The position numbers were made by a program, and so were the translations under genes. From the NCBI RefSeq assembly GCF_026210795.1, contig NC_089443.1, positions 1,550,001 to 1,614,000 on the forward strand: 64,000 nt of DNA, in the 5' to 3' direction. The notes below the pieces were generated by a model. The model searched no databases and had not been told where the DNA came from. It saw nothing but the letters and a program-made list of their open reading frames with translations. Below are positions 34,691-47,019 of the stretch, one piece after another. The stretch's first letter is position 1, and each line of letters opens with the position of its first letter. Source of the stretch: Rhizophagus irregularis (taxonomy: Eukaryota > Glomeromycota > Glomeromycetes > Glomerales > Glomeraceae).

Positions 34691-36949
34691 AAACAAAAAT
34701 TTTTTAATTGAATGAAGTCATATCATTTGTTATGTATTATTGTTTCAAAATAGATTCTTATTTTTGGCGATGTAATTTGGGTGAAAATTAACAATATGAC
34801 ACTTTATAGCAATTAGATATAATATTTTTAGCGAATATTAAATAAATATTTAATAATATTATTTTTATTATAACTTTATTTTAAATGTGATATTGCATAG
34901 TGTTGTTATTAAACTTATATTGTATTAAAATTATTTTACTATTATACTAAAATGCTTAAAGTCTTATTATTTAGTCCTAAAATATTCGTTTACAATTTTC
35001 TTACTAGTACTATTAACGAGCTTGGTGATAGGTCTAATTTATTCCTATTACCAGCCTATTAAAATAATTTTATTAGCCTTATGTCGAATTTGGGTTTTTT
35101 TGTAAAGTTTTGTTAAAAGGATTAATTCAAAGCAAACTTTACTATCAGAATAGATTTTTATAACAGTAATTTACAATCCTTATAACATGTATTTTAATAG
35201 GGTATTAATATAATTAATTATACATGTTACCATGGATGCCAACATAAATATTAAAAGGGTTTGTGATAAATCTAACTTATAATATTAATATTATAAGTCC
35301 TTACAAAAGGATAATTATTAGGCCTTATGTAATCATTTTTTTTTATTAAGTAAATAATCATTTTATTATGTATGTTAGTATAACTATTTAAAGGATGACT
35401 TTCATACTTCGGCATTTGTTGTGATGTTAGTACTCAGTAGTGGGTTTGAGAAGATTAATATGGGAAAAAATTAATTAGCTCTATATGTATTTTTACAGGT
35501 TCAAGAATTCTTAGTTATGTATATTTATTTGTATTATTATTAGCATAGAACTTAGTAATTTATTTTTTTGCAAAAATATATATATAGCTATAAAATCCCA
35601 ATGATTTTTTTTTTCATTGCTTTTAAAAACTCGTTTTTATTGCATGGCAATACAAACTTTCCAATGCAAATATCAGATTTCTTAACTGGTGATTATATAA
35701 TTGAAACTAAAGAACAACTCAATCAGAGTAACCTTAAGACGTACGGAAATAAATAATAGAAAAATAAATATTTATGGTATTTTATTAATATTTTTATTTG
35801 AATGTCAGTATGACACGTTACAATTATTTCAAAAATTCTAAAAAGAAAAAAAAATGTTTTAGAATATCCTTGACCCAAATTGATGAATTATTGTATGATG
35901 AGTTCCGATTAAGAAGTAATTGAAATATTAAAGTGATTTATAACATGAGAAGAATGACAACAAAAATTTTAAAAATTTAGAGTATAATTTTTTGGGTAAT
36001 CTTAAGCAAGAAATATTTTCAATGATATAAATTTTTTTGTTTCTAAATTCTAACCATTCTATTTGAAAAAAAAAAAATAAAGGGAGAAAAGATTACAAAG
36101 GAATATTATTGAATTTTGTAATCACTTCTTTTGCATTTCAGCACTTGAAATAATTAGCGCAGTAAGGAGTGAGGCGCAGCTAATGAATTTTCGGTGAATG
36201 TCTAAATTTACTAACAAATCTGGTTAATCAAAAAAAAAAGCACAAGAAAAATTAATTTTCATAAAAGTCAGGGCACTAATTCTGGAATGCATCCGCATAA
36301 CAATTTTTTTAGCTTAACAAGAAATTTACTAGGGAGTAAAGATAATATTCGTTATTAAAAAATTCCATAAAATTTACAGTCGTATGTTTTAAAATTGGAA
36401 ATTAAGTAAACTATTCAAAAGTATTTATAATACATAATAAAGTTGAAAATATTTACCCTTTAAGATTATCCATTGTTTTTAGAAAACATCATATTCCTTT
36501 CTTTTTTTTTTTGAAAAATACAATAAAACTTCAAGGCTGTAAAAAGAGAAAATATAATTCGCCGTTTATATCGTCAATGTAATCATCTAGATAATTAACG
36601 CCATAGTTTCACGTTATTTGTGGGCGAATTCTTCAACAAACTCTTAAATAATTTGATTTTTTTTTATTGTAGCAATAATTCTAACAAATAAAAATTTGGA
36701 ATTCAAAAAAAAATTATTAATTAGTAACTTCTCAATAAAGTTTTAGCTATAAAAATTTTTTATTTATTGATTCATATAAAGAATTTTATTTTTTTTCTAT
36801 TTCAAAAAACAATATAATTGTAATTATACACAGGTTTAACTTAAATAGAGAGACATATCAAATTTCCGAGCGTGATATGCTATTAATAGTAGAAAAATAA
36901 ATGGGACCAAGACACCAGGAAGATGAGATGAAACTGCAAAACTAATGGC
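34691..36949. other. AT-rich region without supported genes
   Basis: Nothing convincing was found. A frame at 35568-35756 (62 codons) has no recognisable motif. Homopolymer runs are common. Confidence 0.45.
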
Positions 36950-37404
36950 TTACCCCAGCGTAGAATCCATTTCTGTCAAGTGCATTAACGTCATAATCTT
37001 TCTCTGTGATTATCTTTCGGAGGACGTGGACCAACAAGAATTTGGACGCCCACCAAGAACTATGTCGAGTAGTTTGCCGTGGTCTATACAGAATTCATCT
37101 AACTTAAATAACCGTTCTTTTATTCCAACTGCATAATTTCCTTGGATAAATAAATTAGAATCATCAATGAAAACGTAAACAGAATCGTTGGGGTTCGTTT
37201 ATGCTCAAACTAAATGGTGTATAGCCTCCAACAGGCCCTGCTTTCTTTCAATATTCTTTTTTTGGAAGATTTATTCTCCATAATGTGTACTCATCGTGTT
37301 TATCAAACACGTAATTGTCGTTTGCCTTAATTTTTTTTAACTTTGTCGATAGTATCTCTTTCTTCTACTTCGATAGAAAATGTAGCGGTATGTGATGTTG
37401 CCAT
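36950..37404 (-). pseudogene. Crinkler-type N-terminus with NYN-like nuclease relic, frameshifted
   Basis: From an ATG at 37404 on the minus strand, the frame reads a ubiquitin-like Crinkler N-terminal pattern: a beta strand FSIEVEERDTIDKVKK, then (after a frame change at an A-run) IKAND, then DKHDEYTLWRINLP. The TLWR/TLWK plus hydrophobic pattern is typical of Crinkler-like proteins. After another shift comes VYVFIDDSNLFIQGNYAVG, the hallmark start of an NYN/PIN-like ribonuclease domain with its acidic residues, ending in LLDIVLGGRPNS. At least three frame changes and stops separate these pieces, and the rest of the NYN domain is missing or scrambled. In Crinkler-like proteins an N-terminal module is joined to diverse enzymatic C-terminal domains. 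Here the joined NYN domain is inferred from the motif. Not functional as it stands. Confidence 0.65.
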
Positions 37405-37571
37405 AATGAAACATTGAAACAATGCAATAAATGGTATAATTTAATTAAGGGGGTTAAAAATAATGATTCTGCAATGCGATGATCAGTTTTGACATCTTTT
37501 ATTGGTGTTTACCAACAAAATAAGATCAACATTCTAGCGATCATTGCGGCGATCATTTATGACGATAATTG

Positions 37572-37686
37572 TTTATGCCAAAAAATAACTCGTATATTTC
37601 TAAGCTCTCTGAGCGTCTTGCCACTCAACCATTAGGACATGGTTCCTAAAACCTCCATTTTCCATAACAAATTTATGCCAAAAAAT
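37572..37686 (-). mobile_element. Short insertion with 15 bp direct repeats, tRNA-like sequence (SINE-like)
   Basis: TTTATGCCAAAAAAT occurs exactly at 37572-37586 and 37672-37686, flanking 85 bp. On the minus strand the insert contains CCTAATGGTTGAGTGG, which resembles an A-box region of a tRNA-type promoter. The long exact target repeat is like that of retroposed short elements. A complete tRNA fold was not found. Confidence 0.45.
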
Positions 37687-37848
37687 GTAATGAGCATTAA
37701 AAGTCTATTCATTACTACTTTTTTATTAATACAGTAATACTTTTGCAATACTATAAGCAATTTTATTTGGAACATGAATGAGCAATTTTTCTGATAGCTG
37801 AATTTACCAATTATATATACAAAAAGTAATAATTATATTTATGAAAAT

Positions 37849-39480
37849 TTAATTATTTATAGCATGAGGAATTTTAAGAGATTGTAAAGATTGTACATTT
37901 CTAGATGAGAGTTTGCACTTGATTATACAATAACCTATTATAAAAGAAATAAAAGCTGTACCAATAATCGATCCAGCAATTATGACTATAAGTCCAAGTT
38001 CTGAGATCGTCGTAGGTGAACCAGAAGATATTATCGTCGGTAATGAAGTTTTAGGCATATCAGGAGATATTCTGTTATAATGCAATAATATTTCAATTTT
38101 CAAGAGAAATAACATCAAACCAAAAATTTACTTAATTTACCCATAAAGATCCCATTTTGAAGCATTTAAACAATCAACTTGAGTCACAAAATTATCTTGA
38201 AGATCTTTACCATCCGCACAAAAACCAGATGCTAAGTTCTATTTTGAGGATAAAGTAATTTTATTTACTACTAAAATAATTAATATTATTGAGGATTGAA
38301 TTCTTCACCTTTATTAAACATGAAGAGTGATATTTTATCCAATACTCTGGCCCATTTGCATTGAGATTACAGGCATCACATTCGATAGTGAATCTTTCGT
38401 TTTCGCTATTATTGCTTTTAAGATTGAAAAATATATGATTTATAATTAAGTATAAATATGAATATATTAAAGAATTAAGTGTTACTTCGTTGATAATATG
38501 TAGAAAAATGAAGCCCAACGCAGCATAACAACATTATAGACGGAGTATTTTTTTTTTTTTACGATATTGATTAGGAATTAGTTGAACCAACTAAAACCAT
38601 CTTATTTTTGTATACATTTTGTTTACTGCTTATACACTTCGTAATTTCTCTATTTCGTTCAAAATTCATCATGAATTTTTCGTGTGTTTTGTGTATTAAT
38701 CATTTTCTAAGAATGCAGTTTCCATAATTTCTGGTTCTACTTCATACCCTACGGGTAGATGAATCTAGGCAGCAAGACACTCAGTTTAAAGGTTGCATAT
38801 AGAACGTATAATATAACAAACTAGTCTATACATGTAAGTTCGTTCCCTTCAGATGAGCGAAGGCGAATCCTTGGATTAGATTTTTCTACACACATTTAGC
38901 GAATTTCCTCTCAAATACCAACCTCATACTAACAATGAAATGATCACCGATGTTATTGATACTTGCAGCCGGTATTTCAACGACTATAACACCGGTTAAG
39001 AAAAAAAAGTTAATTAAGATGCAAAACAATATATTCATCATAATTAATTTTTATTATTTACTCATATTTTGATAAAAACTAATGAATGGCCGAAACTCAT
39101 AAACACGAATTATTGATTGCTTCAATACGAAAATTTCATTATCTGAAGGTTGGGAACCAGAGTTCCAAGTTCCAATCGCCGGGGAAGAATTGTTCGGGTA
39201 TCTTTACAATTTAAGGCCATTATTAAAATCAAGTTAAATAAAATATAATAAATAAATTCTTTTATGTATCATACAGATTGAAACCAAGTATATTGAATCG
39301 ATAAGTTGGAGAGGTTGATAAACTTATAGAAATAAAATTCCCGTCCTTGATTTCTGGTGAACATGATGAAACTAACACAACAAGAAAGCTAAAAGCTTGG
39401 TAGAATAAAAAAAAAGAAAATAAACGCATAGTGTGTGCAAAAAAGAAGTGTATCAGAAGTAAATAGAAATGCAAATTCAA
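37849..39480 (-). CDS. Predicted secreted/single-pass membrane protein, multi-exon
   Basis: Minus-strand exons are supported by in-frame joins. Exon 1 is 39480-39275: a hydrophobic leader, then VSSCSPEIKDGNFISISLS. Exon 2 is 39201-39062 (YPNNSSPAIGTWNSGSQPSDN and on). Exon 3 is about 38983-38923 (VEIPAASINNIGDHFIVSM). Further coding blocks lie near 38880-38820 (NPRIRLRSSEGNELTCID), 38430-38320 (CDACNLNANGPEYWIKYHSSCLIK), 38235-38145 (GFCADGKDLQDNFVTQVDCLNASKW) and about 38080-37849. The last holds one transmembrane helix (GLIVIIAGSIIGTAFISFII) and a basic cytoplasmic tail. The paired cysteines suit an extracellular domain. The join after exon 3 is unclear (a short GTTGGT intron or a defect), so a broken gene cannot be excluded. 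The family is not recognised; it is probably displayed on the cell surface. Confidence 0.55.
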
Positions 39481-40879
39481 ATGATCTATTTATATTTGTT
39501 TCAGAGAGATAAATGGATAAGATGTACAAGTTATACACATTTATTTGATAAGAAGACCAGACTTAATATAGTAAAATAAGTTTTTATAAAAAGAGTGACG
39601 AGTATATATGGTAATATAATGAGTAATATATTTTGCGCGCATTACTCCGTGTGTTGATCTAAAATTATCACATGCATTCTGCAGATTGGCGGACATGATT
39701 CGCACGTGTGAATATTCTCGAATTATCAAATACCATTTTCAAATTTAATAAATTTAATGAATAGCCCGTTCAATTCTGGTCGGTTGCATTTTTCAGTGGA
39801 CTTTATTTTACTGTGCCACACATCATGTGATCTCACTAACCTGAAAAGGTACAAGATTTCTTTCCGACTACGAGGCTGTGACCTAGGGTCATGGTTGCCA
39901 TGATGAATACTGTGGCGTAACTCACCATGCAAACTGAAGAATTTATTAGTTCGCCTTGTTGTTTGATGGATCCTTACGACTGCAAGAAAAAAAGTAATAG
40001 AGACATACTAGCTAAGGCATTATATTAATAAGCGGAATCATTTTCAAGCGATGATCTCGTTATTTCATCATTAATACAATAAAGGTGTAATTTTTAGTTC
40101 ATAATTTATAAGTAATAGTTATTCACGAATATCAATGATTTTCACGGCGCAGCAGCGACATGAAATAACTCTTTTATCTTATGGAGACTAACGTCCAGTG
40201 ATGGGAAAAAGTGGGAAAAGTATAAATAGACTATAAAACACGTAAGCATGAAAAACAAATTACAGGCATGAATATATCATCAAAAAAATCAGACGACAGT
40301 CTGGCGACCAATTAGTAAACATGGGATAAAATATATTCTTATATAACAAATCAATCCCAAAAGATCGTGTAATAGATACTACTGTAAAACTGTTTATATT
40401 TCAACATCAAATAAAAAATAAACTCATCCAGGATCATCTGAATCTTTATTGATTGGTTACGTAAGCAACAATACAGTCTCAAAAGTTTGCATAGTCCAAA
40501 CATGATGAAGATGCACAATATGATGGCTTTCCCTCCTCTCTTAATACTTTTCAAGGCATTTTATCATTTTATCAGTCTAGAAGATACATCCTACTTCAGA
40601 TTTTTTTTCTTTATCAAGATTATATCGAAAGGGTTAATTCGTAGTTAAGTTAGTTTGTCAAAATTCGAAGAAATCGATTACTACGAATTTTTTGTCATAT
40701 TTGTTACTATTCTGCGTACATGTTTTCTTCCTATTTTGACTTTAGTCGAACAATTTTAATTTACACCCAATCTCCGACACCTGCATTTAACCTATGGGAT
40801 TTCATACAAGTATTACAAGAGAAATTTACCTCTCCAGACGTAACCACGCTAATAACAACTATTATGATAAGTTAAAGTA
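39481..40879. other. Region without confidently supported genes
   Basis: Minus-strand frames at 39541-39932 and 40351-40554 are short and show no recognisable motif. No repeat ends were found. Confidence 0.4.
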
Positions 40880-40888
40880 ACGCATGTA

Positions 40889-41182
40889 TAAGGATGGTCA
40901 TCGGTCCTACCGGTTCTCGGTCCTGGACGGGTCAGTCCCAGGACTTGTAGGACCGGACCGTGGTCTTACATTTTTTTGTGAGGACTGACCAATCCTCATA
41001 CCAGTCTTCATATAATAAATGATTTTATATTAAATTTAAAGCTAAAAAAACTTTTTTATTTGCAAAAAAAAAAGAAAAAAGACCGACGGTCTTATTGTGA
41101 TACAGGACAGTCCTACACCAAGACGGACCGGTCCGTCTTTTTAAGATGTAAGAACGGTCTTTTAGGACCGATGCCCACCTTT
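40889..41182. mobile_element. MITE, 294 bp, 9 bp target duplication
   Basis: ACGCATGTA flanks both ends (40880-40888, 41183-41191). The TIRs read TAAGGATGGTCATCGGTCC and, inverted, AAAGGTGGGCATCGGTCC. The interior is full of GGACCG/CGGTCC and GACGGTC/GACCG inverted motifs, so most of it can fold. There is no coding sequence. The 9 bp TSD fits Mutator-like elements. Confidence 0.8.
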
Positions 41183-41319
41183 ACGCATGTACCTCTGTAT
41201 TCGAATTATATTTGTCAACTGTTCTCTTCCGTTATCGAACACAGTTATTAGAGAACACAAAAAAAATAATTTAGAGTACTATTCTCTTTATAGAGTGGAT
41301 TTAGCCAGTTTCACTAAAT

Positions 41320-41533
41320 TAGTGTTTCGATCCGGATAAAACCTCAAATATTTTAACGTGGGATTATGATTAAAAGAGGTTACAAATTTCGGCTTTGAGT
41401 GGACTATAATTTCGGCCAGAATTAAAATAATATTATTCCATAAATTTTTATTAATTTTGGTGGTCCCAGCCCAAATTAACCGAGTCGGTATCCGGATAAA
41501 AACCGGATAAAACCGCTACGGATCGAAACTCTA
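41320..41533. mobile_element. hAT-like MITE, 214 bp, 8 bp target duplication
   Basis: CACTAAAT flanks both ends (41312-41319, 41534-41541). The TIRs are TAGTGTTTCGATCCG and, inverted, TAGAGTTTCGATCCG. Further inside, GGATAAAACC is present near both ends. The short TA(G/A)-starting TIRs and 8 bp TSD fit the hAT group. Non-coding. Confidence 0.85.
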
Positions 41534-41541
41534 CACTAAAT

Positions 41542-43607
41542 ATTGATGAAAGTAATAATGGTTCAAATGGCAAATGACCCCGAATGAAATAATAATATGA
41601 ATGTCAATTTAATACTTACCTTTGTGACTTAGTCATTTGAGGTCATTTGTCATTTGAGTCATTTAAATATAATGTTGTAATTTAGGCCAGACTTATGAAG
41701 CCAGCCGGAATTACAAATTTATAATGTCACTTGATACGATATATTCATCTAACGAAAATTGAATTAATTTTCAAATGACTGTCATTTGTCATTTAACCTC
41801 GAAATGACCCAAATGACACATGACTAATGATCTAGGTTATTTGATGTTATTTGGATCACTGAATTTCCATTTGCACATAGCTTTGGCCGCTTTGGCAATG
41901 TATACCGCACAATTAATCCACGACTTATCATATTTGTGTCTGAAACTCAGGAAGTATTATCCTGTGCCCTTTAAAAAATTTTATCCGTTATTTCTGTAAA
42001 AACTCCGTAAATAACGAGCCTTTCACGGATCCATTCACGGAAAATGTAAATAAATCGATAAATTACGTGATATAAGGTTATTAATTCCGGAAATATGAGC
42101 CTTTTACGGAAAAAATGGAATATAAAAAACGGATCGACTTTAGGGGTGACCACTACATATAGCCATTTAGCAAATTTCCTATGGAAATCTCGTAATTTTC
42201 CAAACAATTTACTTAATAAGCTTCGCCTATATAGAAATCGTTTATATCCCATGAAAAATGTCTACTTTGTAGTTTGTCATAAGAACAGCATAGGCGATGA
42301 TACCCCGGGTTTTCAGATGATTACATCACCTTGTTTACATTCTAGTTGAATGATAACTGTTCGTTCTGCGTCTCTACTGTGAATGCATTTTGCATAAACT
42401 TTAATAAAGTTATTATAATTATTGATTAACAAAATTTAAAAACAGCAATTTATGCAAATTCAGAAAAATGACCCATTCAGGATATTAGGATTCAGGATAT
42501 TGGGGAATAGGGATTCGAGAAATTGGATTATTCAGGAAAATGTCCAGTTCGGGTAATTGGCATTCAGGAAAATGTACATTCGGGAAAATGCCATTCAGAA
42601 ATCGTATTGTAACCCATAGTCAAATAATATTTTATATTTTTTTCAGTTAATTTTCGATAACATTTACCACTTATTTGCTACCTATTTAAGATCATTCTTT
42701 TAATATATTATGACTTCGAAAAAGGGTGTTTTCACAAGAACATCTGATATCATGTCGGTCACATGTTAAAATCGCTGGCGATCACTTTTTGTAGACTATA
42801 ATAAAGATATAAGGAAATTCATTTGGTCAAATAAGAGTCAAATCGATTTTATGTTGATAAATTTCGGCCCGAGCCCCGTAAAAGCAAATGTCAATCCTAC
42901 ACAATAAGGAGTTCTATAAAAAAAAATTCGATAAAATGAGTCAATGATGCAGATCATGGCTAGATCAAAGAACATGGATTTGCAATTACTTTATTATCGA
43001 AATTCTATTTAGAATCTTTCGCTTAGCCTTCGGTTAAAATAAGGCACTATCATAGAATTTTATGCACGTACAAAAATACAAACTCTTTTATAATAATGAA
43101 TAATTTTTTAGATTTTCTACTTTCGAGTTTTTCCGCGTATATTATGGTATGATTTTCACAACAAATCCATGCAAAAAAATGTGAAATCTGACGCGCGTGC
43201 AATGTAAACTCCTTTTTTGAAATAAAATTTTTTCTTTTTAGCTTATTCTATTTTCGTGAGTTCTTTTGTGTATGAGATATAATGTTACAAGGCATCATTG
43301 AGTTTTCGCAATAGTGTATTTATTGCCAATTTACGTGTAAATGTCAAATTTAGCCCCGATTTTTAATATCTTAGACGAACCGGCAATTAATCTTACAACT
43401 TTTTAAAGTTTGATTCTCTAACACCATATTTTTAGTTTATTAGCGCAGAGAAAAAAGGCTAGAAAGGCATGACGTAAACACGCAGTGGATAAATTCAACA
43501 TTTAAATGCAGATTTACCACTAGGATGGCAAAAGCGTTATTTATCATCCATTCTATAAACGAAGTTGAAAAAAGACCTTTGAGCTGACCTCAAATGAACC
43601 CGCTTTC
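41542..43607. other. Spacer region with short dispersed motifs, no gene
   Basis: 41570-41860 has repeated (inverted) CAAATGAC/GTCATTTG motifs. 41980-42115 has CCGTAAA/TTCACGGA motifs. 42465-42605 repeats ATTCAGGA(T/A)AAT-like phrases with GGAAAATG, resembling in style the TTCGCCGAA blocks of the arms. No open frame is convincing. Confidence 0.45.
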
Positions 43608-43937
43608 TAATTCAATGTGATCGCACCAAAATTTTGACACTACCTAATATTTATTGAATAAGTAATACAATCAGTATTTTTGATATTTATACGTTAAATT
43701 TTTCTTGGTAAAAAAAATAAATGAAGAGCGTCGAAGGTAACTTGGTAGTTTATGAGTTAATATTATAAAATAATAGATTTGTCTTTATTTAAATAATTAT
43801 TATAATTATTTCAAATATACAGTCAGTATATATAGTACTAAAGAATATAAAATAATAAAGAAATAATCAACTACAATTATAAATATTATAAAATAAATAA
43901 AATAAATTTAATTATTATTTATAAAATTATGAATATC

Positions 43938-46325
43938 TTATTCTGTTCTTCTTTTGAAGATTAAAGGTACTGGATGTGGACCTGAAGTTCCACTAACATC
44001 AGGTTCAATTTGTAATTTATCTTTATGAATACTATCTTCCGGTAAAGATATTTCATATTTTCTTACTGTTTGGTATATAGAAATTAGTTTTAGTAAAATT
44101 TTTAATAAAATAATAAAATTATTAAATCAAAAAAAAAATAACTTACATAAAGCACATAACATTATTCTTTGTTCAATAAGTGAGAAATTAATTCCTAAAC
44201 ATCTATTTATAAAAGAATAAAAAATTTTTTTTTTAGTTTGTAGATAAATTTCGAAATTTCATGTGTTATGCATGATTATCATATTCAACTTACATTCTAT
44301 TACCGCCACCAAAACCTAACCAAGCATAATGGTCATGTTTTTCATCCTCAAATCTTTCGGGAATAAAAATTTCAGGATCCTTCCAATTTCTTGATGAATG
44401 ATGAATTCCATAGATAGATAATACAATGGGCGTTTTTGCTGGAATTACATGATTGCGGAATTTAATATCTTGTGCACTAAACCTTCGAGGTAATTGTGCG
44501 ACCTATATTTAAATTTTTAAAAGATCATTAATAAATAAAATTAAATTAAATGTTAAAAATCATTTAACACATACTGGAGGATATAATCTCAAGTTTTCAT
44601 TTATAACCATGTTCATATATTTTAACTCTTTCTGTTGCTCTGCGCTTGGTGTTAAATCATCACCAAGAACACGTAATAATTCATCACGAACTTTTTTTTG
44701 CGCGTCCTTATTTTGATTAAAAAAAATATAATTAATTGTATAGTAGAAAGGAAGAATATTTGCATAAAATTCTTAAATTAATACCTTGTGAACGGCTAAA
44801 AGATATAAAATAGTTGTTAAAGCATTCGCGGCTAATTACATTGTTGGGGGGATAAAGATTTTTATGTTAATCAATGTAATAAAAATAAGTAAAACAACGT
44901 ATAATTAAAGTTCTTACTAGTATCATGACCAGCTAACATAAAAATTGCAAGATCATGCTACAAATAAAAAAGAATATTGATATTTAATAAAATTTCAAAG
45001 TTAGAAAAATCGTGTTTTAAATCATAATTCTTACTCGTAATTCTTCATTTGTCAAAGTTGGATTTTCCGGATCTTTGCAAGCATATATCATACGTTCTAA
45101 CAGGTCAGCAGAATTATTATTTATTTTCTTTTCTAACTCATCCATTTTCATTGATTTACGTTTGCTTTCAACAATTTCATCATATAATTTATTAAGTTTT
45201 GCTATCTTCTTAGTTGCTTCAGAACGTGGAAGATTATCGAGGAATGAAAAAACAAAATATAATGGGTTTCTAAATTCTTCCATCACTTCTTTATAGGCAG
45301 TGACATATACGTTATTTGGATCTTCGAGATTCTAATTATTGATTACCAATAAATATAAATTAATCCCTTAAATTGATAACAAAAACATATCCTTAAATAA
45401 ATATATATATATATTCTTACGTTAAAATCAAAGCCAAAAGCAGCTTTTCCAAGAACATCTAAGGTCAATCTATCAAATTTTACTCTTAGTTAGCAACTTA
45501 CTTAGCAAATAAAGTTTACATTATATCTTTCCTTACCTATGCATAAGATTTTTAACTTCTATTGGTTCATTGTCAATCTTTTCTACGATATTTAACAATT
45601 TCGTGGCAGATTCAACAAATACATGTACCGGCAAATTTCGAAAAGAAGGATTTGCAATACGACTAAAATTATAAAGGGAAATCAATTATTTGTGTAATAC
45701 TACACGTAAATATTAAGATAGTGTACGTACCGATGACGTTTCCATTCCTATATAAAATTTAATATCAATGATTAGCTTTAGTACACTTCGATTAAAAGTT
45801 TAAAATACTTGAACTATATTCTACTCACGTCTCCATTAGAAAATACTAAATTTACACCATAATATTGAGTTAATAAAGATTTTGGAAACGATTCTTTGAG
45901 TAAAGCTTTAGGATACAAATCTAATTCATAAAATATTTTATGTTAAAATCATGATAAAATTAACTAAATAAAGTTTTAAATATTTCCAACCTGTTTTCGT
46001 AAGTATATCTTTTACTAATTCCAAATCGGTTACCACGAGATCCCATTTCCCATCGAACCAAGCCTATTGAATTCTTTTCAGATTATGATTTAACGATAGA
46101 ATGAATAACCATAATATTACTAACCTTTGCGATTCCTTCTTTCTCTAAAGTCTCACGTGCGTATTCCCAACGCTTATCTGGTCCAGCATTAATATATATT
46201 GTAATAAGAAAATCTAAAAAACTTAATGTCGGTACATTTTTAAGTCCTTTAGGTACTTTTGTTGATTGATAAAATTTAAAGGTTATAAAAGATACCACTA
46301 ATAAAATGGCTGTAAGGACATTCAT
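43938..46325 (-). CDS. Cytochrome P450, copy 2 (13 exons)
   Basis: The gene is built exactly like copy 1 in arm 1: the same 13-exon layout, including the 17 nt exon (about 45733-45749), and the same donors and acceptors on the minus strand. ATG is at 46325-46323 and stop at 43940-43938. The ER anchor, EWKRHRR, AGHDT with the following Thr, ENLR, PERF and FGGGNR-ICLG are all kept. Seen differences are mostly single residues: Trp for Leu two residues before the heme-binding loop (AWLGFGGG), FDGKWD for SNGNWV in exon 2, Lys-Glu-Val-Met-Glu-Glu-Phe-Arg-Asn for the homologous stretch of exon 7, and Val-Ser-Gly near the C-terminus. No stop or frameshift was seen. Both copies could be active membrane-bound monooxygenases with slightly different pockets. 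Confidence 0.93.
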
Positions 46326-47019
46326 TTTTGTTAACAAATTGTTAAGGATTTAAAAAAAAATTCAAGTCTTATAAATTTAATTTATTTTGTCGCAGCAGCA
46401 GATCTTCTTTCATTTTAAATTATTAAATGGGATTAATAGCGGAAATATCATTTGTCAATCACTATTAAAAAAAAAAAAAAATCACGTCAATCACTATTTA
46501 CCCAACTTAAAATTGCCGATCAGGAAAGTCAAGATCATCCATCACGTTTACAATTTTTTGATTTTAAATTCCACTTATAACTATAAAGTGATTATAGAAG
46601 GGGTATTTTACATATAAAAAAATCGGGACCAGAAATTGTGTGCCTTAAGAAGGGAAATAAAGGGGGTTGACACTAATTGAAATTATTATTAATAAAGATA
46701 AAAGCACTATGCCCATGTTTGCAGAAATGGTAGCGATTAACATTTTAATAAAAAATATTCGTCACGCAATAAAAATAAAAATTAAATTATTTTTAGAGAT
46801 TTTTTTTTCAGGATATTATCACTTTAACATTCAGGTAACTAAATAAATAACTATATTTTCCTGGAAACATTTATTCACGAAAAAGTAAGAATATTAATAT
46901 ATTATAAACAACGAGATAAATTTAATAAAAATCAGCTAATTCAAAAATTTTCTAGAAAACATTTCTTTATGTATTTAGTATAAAAACAATAAAATAACCA
47001 AATGGAATAAATAATTTTT
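46326..47019. other. P450 copy 2 upstream region
   Basis: It matches arm 1 sequence upstream of copy 1, but lacks the segment equivalent to 19892-20738. The remaining part of the TA-flanked element of arm 1 is at about 46570-46660. No gene. Confidence 0.6.
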
